Both the position numbers and the translations under genes were made by a program. From a bacterium (GTDB lineage Bacteria; BMS3Abin14), in assembly GCA_029210545.1 (NCBI GenBank), contig JARGFV010000128.1:1-6299 (forward strand): DNA of 6,299 nucleotides, given 5' to 3'. Of this stretch, positions 1 to 5,648 are shown piece by piece. Within the stretch, counting starts at the first letter, position 1. Each line of letters opens with the position of its first letter. The notes beneath the pieces were generated by a model. The model was not told where the DNA came from. It did no database searches and saw nothing but the letters and a program-made list of their open reading frames with translations.

Positions 1-86
1 GAAAGGGAAAACGACGCTTTTCCCTTTCCCCAGGACATTAAGGAGCCAGGAAAAGTCCCGCCTGGACTTTTTGCGACTCTATCAAA
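1..86. repeat. Two-hairpin intergenic repeat element, left copy (inverted relative to 6224-6299)
   Basis: Bases 1-29 are the exact reverse complement of 6269-6297. They form hairpin A: arms GAAAGGGAAAA (1-11) and TTTTCCCTTTC (18-28) with a six-base loop. Bases 63-86 match the reverse complement of 6224-6247 at 23 of 24 positions, the only difference being T78. They include the 3' arm of hairpin B (AAAAGTCC 51-58, GGACTTTT 64-71). Bases 30-50 between the modules are not shared with the right copy, so the copies differ by an internal indel. In this copy CCAGG (46-50) can also pair with CCTGG (61-65), competing with hairpin B. The element ends 22 bases before the uvrC start and is cut by the window edge. 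Confidence 0.9.
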
Positions 87-108
87 TGTGAAATTGGAGT
101 TCTAACCG

Positions 109-1938
109 TTGAAACCCGCACTCAAGGACCAGCTCAAGCATATCCCCGCCTCACCCGGAGTCTACATTTACCGGGACAAGGACTGTGCGGTCCTTTACGT
201 CGGCAAGGCCAAGAACCTGAATAAAAGAGTCCGCCAGTATTTCACCGGGACACAGGGCAACCGGACGGGGCTGTTCGTACCGCTTATCGAAAGCATCGAG
301 ACCATCGTCGCCGGCACCGAGAAAGAGGCCCTGCTCCTGGAAAGCGCTCTCATCAAGCGTTATCGCCCCCCCTTCAACGTGGATCTCAAGGACGACAAGA
401 GTTACCCCTGCTTCAGGATCACTGTAAAGGAACGATACCCGAGGTTCCAGATCACCCGCAGGATCACCCGTGACGGCAGCCTCTATTTCGGCCCTTTCAC
501 GAACGCCGGGGCCGCCCGCAAAACCCTCGGATGGCTCGAGAGAGCGTTCCCCCTCAGGCGCTGCCGCGGAGTCAACCCCGGGGGCAGAGGGAGACCGGGT
601 CGTCCGTGCCTCGACCACCAGATGGGACGCTGCCTTGGACCTTGCGGGGGGAATGTCGATCCCGAACGCTACCGGAAGATCGTGGACGAACTCGTGGAAT
701 TTTTAAAGGGCAGGGGATCCCGTGTCGTCAGGGAGATGGAGGCCCGGATGAACAAGGCCTCCCGTGATCTGCGGTTCGAGGATGCCGCTTTCCTGCGGGA
801 CCGGATCCAGGCTGTCAGAACGGTCCTGGAAAAACAGGATGTCGTGGGAGACCCGGGTGAAGACCTGGATGTCCTCGGATTCGCCTCTTCCGGTGAGATC
901 GGTGTGCTGACCTGCCTTTTTGTTCGCTCGGGAACCCTGGTCGGACGGTCCGACACCGTGGTGACCGGCTCCGTGAACCGGAACCAGGCTCTGGACGCTT
1001 TCATATCGAGGCGCTACCGCGAGGGAACGATGGTTCCGCCCAGGATCCTCCTGCCGGAGGGGATCGAGTTCAGCTCTGCCCACGAAGAACAGCTTGCGGA
1101 ATTCGCCGGGAGAAAGATCCGGATATACACGCCGGTAAGGGGCAGGGGAGTCCGGCTTGTTAAACTGGCGGAAGAGAACGCAAGGCAGGCCCTGAAAGAG
1201 AATGTCACCCGCACGAAGGCGGCTGATACAGTCAGTACCGAGATCGGACGGGCCCTGAAACTGCCTGCCCCCCCCCGAAGGATCGAATGCGTGGATATCT
1301 CCCATACAGCTGGGAAAGGTACCTACGGAAGTATCGTCGCCTGGGAAAGCGGTTCCCTGGTCAAGGAACAGTACCGGCTTTACAAGGTGGGTGGAGACGT
1401 AGCGCCCGGTGACGATTACGCCGCTCTTGCCCACGTCCTGCAGCGCCGTTTCGCCGGTTCCGCAGCCGATTCTCTTCCTGACCCGGATCTTCTTCTTATC
1501 GACGGGGGACGCGGTCAGCTGGCAAGGGCCGGGAAAGTTCTATCAGAGCAGGGAGCCGACCACGTCCGGCTGTCATCGATATCCAAGGGCAAGGCGGCCG
1601 CCAGGAAGGGGCAAAGCAGAGCCCGGGATGAGGTGCACCTGCCGGATCGCATCAACCCCGTCAAATTTCCCGCGCAATCGGGGGCTCTGCACCTTCTTCA
1701 GCTGCTGAGGGACGAAGCTCACCGGTTTGCCCTGTCAACCCACCGTAAAAGCAGGGCAAAGGGCGATCTTTTAAGCACCCTTGACGGGATCGACGGAGTC
1801 GGCCCGGCCAGGAGGAAAGCCCTGCTGGGCAGGTTCCGTTCTGTGGAGGAGATAAGGGCCGCACCGGTGGAGGAGATCGCCTCCGTTCGGGGATTGAACC
1901 TGTCAGTTGCCGAAAAGATCAAGGAGAGCCTCAGATGA
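109..1938 (+). CDS. uvrC: UvrABC excinuclease subunit C
   Basis: UvrC makes the two incisions flanking a lesion in nucleotide excision repair, acting in the cytoplasm after UvrA/UvrB recognition. The 609-residue product is full length for the family. The N-terminal GIY-YIG nuclease is visible (G17-V-Y, L29-Y-V-G-K, R40, E78, N90) for the 3' incision. A cysteine group C152, C167, C175, C179 matches the positions of the reported UvrC Fe-S ligands. A UVR motif at about 210-240 binds UvrB. The RNase H-like 5'-incision domain has D396 (VDISH), D436 (GDDY), D465 (IDGG) and H538 (RDEAH). Two helix-hairpin-helix motifs end the protein (about 555-609). The start is TTG: an in-frame TAA lies at 103-105, and GGAG at 96-99 is nine bases upstream. 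The stop overlaps the mobB start (ATGA). A run of nine C at 1268-1276 sits just before the RNase H-like domain. Confidence 0.98.
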   Translation: MKPALKDQLKHIPASPGVYIYRDKDCAVLYVGKAKNLNKRVRQYFTGTQGNRTGLFVPLIESIETIVAGTEKEALLLESALIKRYRPPFNVDLKDDKSYPCFRITVKERYPRFQITRRITRDGSLYFGPFTNAGAARKTLGWLERAFPLRRCRGVNPGGRGRPGRPCLDHQMGRCLGPCGGNVDPERYRKIVDELVEFLKGRGSRVVREMEARMNKASRDLRFEDAAFLRDRIQAVRTVLEKQDVVGDPGEDLDVLGFASSGEIGVLTCLFVRSGTLVGRSDTVVTGSVNRNQALDAFISRRYREGTMVPPRILLPEGIEFSSAHEEQLAEFAGRKIRIYTPVRGRGVRLVKLAEENARQALKENVTRTKAADTVSTEIGRALKLPAPPRRIECVDISHTAGKGTYGSIVAWESGSLVKEQYRLYKVGGDVAPGDDYAALAHVLQRRFAGSAADSLPDPDLLLIDGGRGQLARAGKVLSEQGADHVRLSSISKGKAAARKGQSRARDEVHLPDRINPVKFPAQSGALHLLQLLRDEAHRFALSTHRKSRAKGDLLSTLDGIDGVGPARRKALLGRFRSVEEIRAAPVEEIASVRGLNLSVAEKIKESLR

Positions 1939-2501
1939 CCTTCGACACTCCACCCCGGGACATCCAGCCACCCGATGTTCCGCCGCTTATTGTTCCCGTA
2001 GTCGCGTTCATAGCGGCACGGTCCGGCACCGGCAAGACGACCCTCATGGAGTCGGTCCTCAAGGAGCTGACCGCGAGAGGATATCGCGTCGGCACAGTGA
2101 AACATTCCGCCCACCGTGTCCGGATTGACAAGGAGGGCAGCGATTCCTGGCGCTTTTCCAGGGCGGGGGCGGTCAACAGTGTCGTTGTCGGTGATAACAA
2201 GATGGCCGTCATGAGGCCCGCTCCTGAAAATGCCGCCGGACAGGCCATCCGGGACGCCGCCCGCAACGCCGATATCGTCCTGGTGGAAGGGTTCAAGGAG
2301 ATCGATCTTCCGAAGATCGAGGTCTACAGAAAGGATCACAGCACCGAACTGCTGGCTGGCCGGGGTGCGGCGGAAAGCTTCGGGATCATCGCTGTGGCGA
2401 CGGATGGTGATCTCCATGTCGATGATGTGCCGGTACTGCCCCTGAACGAACCTCGCGTGGTGTGTGATTTTATTGTGGAGCGTTTTTTCAAGGGCGGTTA
2501 A
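1935..2501 (+). CDS. mobB: Molybdopterin-guanine dinucleotide biosynthesis protein MobB
   Basis: MobB is a P-loop GTPase that assists MobA in attaching GMP to molybdopterin, giving the bis-MGD cofactor of DMSO-reductase-family enzymes. It is accessory rather than essential in E. coli. The P-loop is AARSGTGKTTL (residues 27-37); the first Walker A position is A28 instead of the usual Gly. Other family marks are TVKHSAH (54-60), a D/S/R segment with FSRAGA (74-79), and VLVEGFK (115-121). At 188 residues it is slightly long, because about 20 proline-rich residues precede the first beta strand. The ATG overlaps the uvrC stop by four bases and has AAGGAG at 1921-1926, so translational coupling with uvrC is likely and supports this start. 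No other molybdenum gene is in the window, so pairing with uvrC looks like operon sharing rather than common function. Confidence 0.93.
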   Translation: MTFDTPPRDIQPPDVPPLIVPVVAFIAARSGTGKTTLMESVLKELTARGYRVGTVKHSAHRVRIDKEGSDSWRFSRAGAVNSVVVGDNKMAVMRPAPENAAGQAIRDAARNADIVLVEGFKEIDLPKIEVYRKDHSTELLAGRGAAESFGIIAVATDGDLHVDDVPVLPLNEPRVVCDFIVERFFKGG

Positions 2502-2517
2502 CAGTGAATGTTTATCA

Positions 2518-2538
2518 GATTTCGGATTTCGGGTTGAC
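2518..2538 (+). repeat. Short heptamer tandem repeat (GATTTCG unit)
   Basis: Two perfect tandem copies of GATTTCG (2518-2524 and 2525-2531) are followed by a degenerate third unit, GGTTGAC (2532-2538). The unit resembles the GTTTCGA/GTTTTGG units at 6007-6034. It lies in the mobB-lipoprotein gap and its last unit overlaps the possible -35 box of the next gene. Confidence 0.6.
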
Positions 2539-2562
2539 ATATCGAATTAAACTGACGAAAAT
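2534..2562 (+). promoter_or_regulatory. Candidate sigma-70 promoter for the lipoprotein gene
   Basis: A perfect -35 box TTGACA (2534-2539) is followed, after 17 bases, by GAAAAT (2557-2562), which matches the -10 consensus at four of six positions. Initiation near 2570 would give a leader of about 40 bases. The AT-rich stretch up to 2582 offers a weaker alternative -10 (TACTAT, 2576-2581). This is the only good -35 in the 107-base gap after mobB. Confidence 0.4.
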
Positions 2563-2608
2563 GACATTGTTTTAATACTATTTACCAGGAATTTCACGGG
2601 AGGCGAAA

Positions 2609-3412
2609 ATGGTCGTTATCAGGACATCCCTGGCCATCGCGGTTTCCATCGCCATCCTCGCCGTCAGCGGATGCGTCACCAGTGACGGTCGGAGTAACAG
2701 AGGTTGGGTGGTCATCGGCGACACAACGAACCCTCCGCCGAGGACCGGCAGGGATCCGGAGCCTCACCCCGGTAAGGGTAAGGGGCTTGATGTCGCGGCC
2801 AGGAACCACATCCGTTCCGCCTACCGGTTCCTGAAGAATGACAAGCCCGACCATGCGCTGCGGGAGCTTGAGAAAGCGCGCGGCAAGATGGACAGCGATT
2901 TCTGGTACCATTACTACCTGGGCGGCGCCTATTACATGAAGGGCATGCATTCCCAGGCCCGTGACAGCTGGGAGATGGCGTACCGCTTTACCCAGGACTA
3001 TCGGCTCAGGTCCCGCATCCGCACGTGCCAGTCCTTCGTCGTTTTTCGTATCCAGGGGCAGCAGCCCACCCTGGGTTTCCTGCGCAATGCGGTCGACATG
3101 GACCTTGATAACGGAACGGCCCGGGGCCTGCTGGACGACCTTTTTGCCGATCGGGAGCATCCTGAAAGCCGGTCCGGGTCAGGTGGCGATCAGCCGGCTT
3201 TTGTCAGGGATATGCTGGAAAATTCGAAGTACGAAACCAGTGATGAAGACAAGGACAACGATCGCCATAACGACTCCGACGGGAGAGAAACAGGACCCGG
3301 GAAAAAAGGCGGGCCTGGCCACGACAAGAAATCAAAGGACAAGGAAAAAAAGCGCTACCGCATTGAGGACAACGAACAGTTTGCCGCCTACTTTTTCGTG
3401 GAGATGCCCTAG
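2609..3412 (+). CDS. TPR-like lipoprotein of unknown function
   Basis: The 267-residue product is a predicted lipoprotein: R5, a hydrophobic stretch to about residue 19, and lipobox V-S-G-C with lipidation at C22. V23/T24 after the cysteine do not suggest inner-membrane retention, so an outer-membrane anchor is expected. A flexible Gly/Pro/charged linker (about 25-60) leads to helical repeats at 62-130 with TPR-like spacing (LKNDKPDHALRELEKA, then LGGAYYMKGMHSQARDSWEMA), which suggests a protein-binding scaffold. Residues 205-250 are low complexity, acidic first (211-224) and lysine-rich after (231-249), ending in a short hydrophobic tail, QFAAYFFVEMP. The start is supported by GGGAGG at 2598-2603, five bases upstream. 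I do not recognise a named family. The downstream transglycosylase hints at an envelope role, but that is inference. Confidence 0.85.
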   Translation: MVVIRTSLAIAVSIAILAVSGCVTSDGRSNRGWVVIGDTTNPPPRTGRDPEPHPGKGKGLDVAARNHIRSAYRFLKNDKPDHALRELEKARGKMDSDFWYHYYLGGAYYMKGMHSQARDSWEMAYRFTQDYRLRSRIRTCQSFVVFRIQGQQPTLGFLRNAVDMDLDNGTARGLLDDLFADREHPESRSGSGGDQPAFVRDMLENSKYETSDEDKDNDRHNDSDGRETGPGKKGGPGHDKKSKDKEKKRYRIEDNEQFAAYFFVEMP

Positions 3413-3417
3413 CCGGC

Positions 3418-3445
3418 AGTTTACCGTTCACAGTTCACAGCATAC
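3418..3445 (+). repeat. Degenerate heptamer array (AGTTCAC unit)
   Basis: Four consecutive 7-base units lie in phase: AGTTTAC (3418-3424), CGTTCAC (3425-3431), AGTTCAC (3432-3438) and AGCATAC (3439-3445). The consensus AGTTCAC is the reverse complement, in a shifted phase, of the ACTGTGA units at 6042-6069. The array begins six bases after the lipoprotein stop and fills nearly half of the 67-base gap before the next gene. Confidence 0.7.
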
Positions 3446-3479
3446 AACGATACCGTATGACCATCTGAGTCTTTAAAAG

Positions 3480-4061
3480 ATGAAACGGATCATTACCCAC
3501 ATTTCGGTATTCGCAATCCTGATGCTGCCTATGGCGGCAACGGCTGACATCTATCATCATGTTGATGAGCGGGGAATAAAAGTATTTTCCGACAGGCAGT
3601 CCCACCCGGCATCCGAGATTTACCTGAGGGAGAGGGGGAGTTTCCGGCTCGCTTCCACAGGCTCCTACTACCCCTACAGGGAGATCGTGGTGGAAGCGTG
3701 TTCCCTTTACAGGATGGACGAGGCACTGATACGGGCAGTCATGGAAGTTGAATCGGATTACAACCGTTACGCGGTGTCCAGCGCAGGCGCCCGGGGGCTC
3801 ATGCAGCTCATGCCGGGCACCGCTGCCGTACTGGGTGTGAGGAACACGTGGGACCCGAAACAGAACATCCAGGCGGGGACGCGTCACCTGAACGGTCTTC
3901 TCAAACGCTTTTCAGGGGACCTGGAGCTGACCCTTGCCGCCTACAACGCCGGCACCAGCACCGTCATCCGATACGGCAGCGTCCCACCCTACCCGCAGAC
4001 CCAGAACTATGTTAAGAAGGTCATCAGCCTGTATCGCACCTATGCGGGATTCGGCCGGTAA
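3480..4061 (+). CDS. Secreted lytic transglycosylase, SLT domain with N-terminal DUF4124-like segment
   Basis: Lytic transglycosylases cleave the MurNAc-GlcNAc bond of peptidoglycan, forming 1,6-anhydroMurNAc, in the periplasm. The 193-residue protein has a signal peptide (K2, R3, hydrophobic 4-18, likely cleavage after A20-T-A22 before D23). A short DUF4124-like segment follows (IYHHVDERGIKVFSD, 24-38). The SLT domain covers about 68-190, with ES at 91-92 (E91 the likely catalytic acid), GARGLMQLMPGTA (103-115), an NIQAGTRHL motif (129-137) and AAYNAG (153-158). It is a compact single-domain member, not an Slt70. The start is fixed by an in-frame TAA at 3474-3476, and the ribosome site is weak (GAG, 3467-3469), perhaps because the heptamer array lies just upstream. 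pgsA follows after six bases, so co-transcription is likely. Confidence 0.94.
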   Translation: MKRIITHISVFAILMLPMAATADIYHHVDERGIKVFSDRQSHPASEIYLRERGSFRLASTGSYYPYREIVVEACSLYRMDEALIRAVMEVESDYNRYAVSSAGARGLMQLMPGTAAVLGVRNTWDPKQNIQAGTRHLNGLLKRFSGDLELTLAAYNAGTSTVIRYGSVPPYPQTQNYVKKVISLYRTYAGFGR

Positions 4062-4067
4062 TTCTAA

Positions 4068-4628
4068 ATGAAGATCAACACCATTCCCAACTGGCTCACC
4101 TTCGGCCGGATCATGTTCCTTCCGGTCATCATTGTCCTGACATCGTTTCCATCCAGGGAGTTCGGTATCGCAGCCGCCGTGGTTTTCTCGGTTGCGGCCA
4201 TCACCGATCTCCTCGACGGATACATCGCACGGAAAACCGACCAGGTGAGCGAATTCGGAAAACTGCTAGATCCCATTGCCGACAAGATCATCGTGGCGGC
4301 GGCTTTCATCATGCTGGTACACCTGGACCGCGCTCCCGCCTGGCTGGTGGCCCTTATCATCAGCCGCGAGTTTGCGGTGTCAGGTCTGAGGGCCTACGCG
4401 GGTACCAGGAACGTCGTCATCGAGGCCGGGTTTGCCGGAAAAACCAAAACGACCCTTCAGGTCCTTGCCATCATAGGGCTCATGGTCAACTACAACCTGT
4501 GGGGTTTTCCTTTCCATGAGGCGGGAATCATCCTACTCGTGGCTGCCTTTGTGACCACCATGTGGTCCGGTTACCGCTATTTCATGGATTATGCCGCCAT
4601 TATAAAGGAAGATCCTCACAGCGGCTGA
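4068..4628 (+). CDS. pgsA: CDP-diacylglycerol--glycerol-3-phosphate 3-phosphatidyltransferase
   Basis: PgsA condenses CDP-diacylglycerol with glycerol 3-phosphate to phosphatidylglycerol phosphate, the committed step to phosphatidylglycerol and cardiolipin, in the inner membrane. The complete CDP-alcohol phosphotransferase signature is present: D47-x2-D50-G51-x2-A54-R55-x8-G64-x3-D68-x3-D72. The SREFAVSGLR segment (99-108) and FAGKTKTTLQ (122-131) are typical of PgsA rather than of PssA or cardiolipin synthases of this fold. Several hydrophobic segments (about 13-25, 33-46, 73-85, 90-99, 130-140, 153-165) fit a six-helix membrane protein, and 186 residues is a normal length. An in-frame TAA at 4065-4067 fixes the ATG. 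No clear Shine-Dalgarno is visible, so translation may depend on coupling to the transglycosylase gene. Its position upstream of tRNA-Gly matches the E. coli order. Confidence 0.96.
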   Translation: MKINTIPNWLTFGRIMFLPVIIVLTSFPSREFGIAAAVVFSVAAITDLLDGYIARKTDQVSEFGKLLDPIADKIIVAAAFIMLVHLDRAPAWLVALIISREFAVSGLRAYAGTRNVVIEAGFAGKTKTTLQVLAIIGLMVNYNLWGFPFHEAGIILLVAAFVTTMWSGYRYFMDYAAIIKEDPHSG

Positions 4629-4639
4629 ATCGCTTCTTT

Positions 4640-4674
4640 AACGTCTCAACGAGCCGTTTTAAGACGTTTTAAGA
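4640..4674 (+). terminator. Hairpin with 10-bp tandem duplication after pgsA
   Basis: AACGTCT (4640-4646) pairs with AGACGTT (4662-4668), and inside it AACG (4648-4651) pairs with CGTT (4655-4658) around a three-base loop. CGTTTTAAGA occurs twice in perfect tandem (4655-4664 and 4665-4674), and the second copy supplies part of the 3' arm. The structure sits 12 bases after the pgsA stop and just upstream of the tRNA-Gly promoter region, as a terminator would. The U-tract is short (TTTT, 4667-4670, partly inside the stem), so termination is uncertain. Confidence 0.4.
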
Positions 4675-4676
4675 GG

Positions 4677-4707
4677 TTGAATTCATGGGGCAATTCTGTT
4701 ATATAGT
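4677..4707 (+). promoter_or_regulatory. Candidate promoter for tRNA-Gly
   Basis: TTGAAT (4677-4682) could be a -35 box. Seventeen bases later lies TATATA (4700-4705); overlapping it, TATAGT (4702-4707) matches the -10 consensus at five of six positions but with a 19-base spacer. Initiation would fall just before or at the tRNA start (4718). Confidence 0.45.
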
Positions 4708-4717
4708 TGTCCCTCAA

Positions 4718-4789
<72 letters not shown>

Positions 4790-4792
<3 letters not shown>

Positions 4793-4837
4793 GAAAATTA
4801 CTCAGGGCTCCATTTGGAGCCCTTAATAATTTTCTGG
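4790..4837 (+). terminator. Long hairpin overlapping the tRNA-Gly CCA end
   Basis: The outer arms are perfect over 11 bases: CCAGAAAATTA (4790-4800) and TAATTTTCTGG (4827-4837). The inner arms GGGCTCC (4805-4811) and GGAGCCC (4816-4822) are perfect over 7 bases around loop ATTT. Four-base partly mismatched segments (4801-4804, 4823-4826) separate them. The inner GC-rich stem followed by TTAATAATTTT can serve as an intrinsic terminator. The outer stem would bury the CCA end of the precursor, which may affect 3' processing. Confidence 0.7.
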
Positions 4838-4863
4838 AGATGAGGTAAGCAAGGGGGGCAAAG

Positions 4864-4917
4864 ATGAAACGTTTTTTGGAATTTTCATGTATACCGGTAA
4901 CAAACAAGTGGTTTTAG
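4864..4917 (+). other. Possible 17-codon leader ORF overlapping the regulator start
   Basis: An ATG at 4864 follows a strong Shine-Dalgarno-like AAGGGGGG (4851-4858) by five bases and opens a frame reading MKRFLEFSCIPVTNKWF before TAG (4915-4917). It overlaps the regulator start at 4887 in another frame. The regulator's own ATG has only GGA (4878-4880) upstream. It could be a coupling leader peptide. Alternatively, the T6 run at 4872-4877 may be one T short: a seventh T would join this ATG in frame to the regulator, extending it by eight residues. Confidence 0.3.
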
Positions 4918-5561
4918 CCCGCTTCCCCCTGTTTTCAGGTCTTGAAGAAGAGCATCTGAAGACCCTGGCCGAAATCGCCGCCCCAAAGAGGATCGCGAAA
5001 AAGTCACTGCTTTTCCGCGATGGAGAGGAGGCCAGGGGTTTCTATCTCCTCGTAAGCGGGAAGGTCAAGCTGTATAAGGTCAGTTCCTCCGGGAAGGAGC
5101 AGATCCTCCATTTCGTGCTGCCGGGCCAGTCCTTTGCCGAGGCCGCCCTTTACATGGACAGGGCCTACCCCGCGACCGCGGAGGCCATCGAGGAATCCGA
5201 GCTGTTCTACATCCCGCGGGAAGCCCTCTCCAGGGCCATGTCCTCCGATCCCGCGCTGGCCATGAACCTTGTTGCCCACCTTGCGCGTTACCTCCAGCTG
5301 CTGACGCGGAAAGTCGAGGAACTTTCTCTCATGGACGCGACATCGAGGCTGGCGCGGCACCTCCTCGGAGCGATGGACCAGACAACCGGGCTGGTCCGCC
5401 TTGCTGCCGGAAAGGGACAGACTGCTTCCAGCCTCGGAATGGCCGTCGAGACCTTCTCCAGGACACTCACACGGTTCAAGGACGACGGCGTCGTCAAGGA
5501 AGCATCCCCGGGCGTCCTGCAGGTCCTGGACCGGGAACGTCTTAAAGGATATACCGGATGA
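4887..5561 (+). CDS. Crp/Fnr-family transcriptional regulator, DNR-like
   Basis: This cytoplasmic regulator has 224 residues, normal for Crp/Fnr proteins. The effector domain (about 12-125) has the cNMP-binding fold (LFRDGEEARGFYLLVSGKVKLYK). The cAMP phosphate-binding Glu and Arg positions are not kept: the loop reads SFAEAALYMDRAYPATAEA, as in DNR-type nitric-oxide regulators. There is no N-terminal cysteine cluster, so it is not an oxygen-sensing FNR. The dimerisation helix runs from about 126 to 146, followed by SLMDATSRLARHLL (147-160), very like DNR. The winged HTH has recognition segment AVETFSRTLTRFKDDGVV (186-203) and ends VLDRERLKGY. Ligand is unknown; heme/NO is plausible by family. 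The neighbouring YgbA gene supports a nitrosative-stress role. I see no TTGAT-N4-ATCAA site in its upstream region. The start is uncertain because of the stronger ribosome site before 4864. Confidence 0.9.
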   Translation: MYTGNKQVVLARFPLFSGLEEEHLKTLAEIAAPKRIAKKSLLFRDGEEARGFYLLVSGKVKLYKVSSSGKEQILHFVLPGQSFAEAALYMDRAYPATAEAIEESELFYIPREALSRAMSSDPALAMNLVAHLARYLQLLTRKVEELSLMDATSRLARHLLGAMDQTTGLVRLAAGKGQTASSLGMAVETFSRTLTRFKDDGVVKEASPGVLQVLDRERLKGYTG

Positions 5562-5571
5562 AACCTGTCCA

Positions 5572-5648
5572 GAACGAAGTAAAAGGAACGAAGAACGAAG
5601 ACATTATTTTTTCTTCGCGCTTCGCACTTTGATCTTCGAGCTTTTGCC
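5572..5648 (+). repeat. Eleven in-phase degenerate heptamers, with inverted halves
   Basis: The sequence divides exactly into eleven 7-base units ending at the base before the next ATG. The first half uses GAACGAA (5572-5578, 5586-5592, 5593-5599). The second half uses TTCGNNC-like units (5614-5620, 5621-5627, 5635-5641), which are inverted relative to the first. Consequently CGAAGAACGAAG (5589-5600) pairs with CTTCGCGCTTCG (5613-5624) with two central mismatches and a 12-base loop. The hairpin lies between the regulator and the YgbA gene. The stretch also occupies the place where the YgbA ribosome binding site should be, and none is obvious. Confidence 0.7.

Noticed and set aside
703-1434. 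Long reverse-strand open frame inside uvrC
   Set aside because: It is a GC-rich shadow of uvrC with no recognisable domain, and uvrC is intact with all catalytic residues.
2302-2320. Near-perfect palindrome with arms CGATCTTC/GAAGATCG inside mobB
   Set aside because: It encodes the conserved EIDLPKIEV region, so the symmetry is most simply explained by codons; no reason to call an operator.
1719-2540. Reverse-strand frame of 273 codons across the uvrC end and mobB
   Set aside because: It overlaps two clear genes antisense and shows no family motif.
2961-3476. Alternate + frame overlapping the lipoprotein gene
   Set aside because: It lies inside the lipoprotein coding frame, which has a strong ribosome site and a good lipobox; the alternate peptide has no motif.
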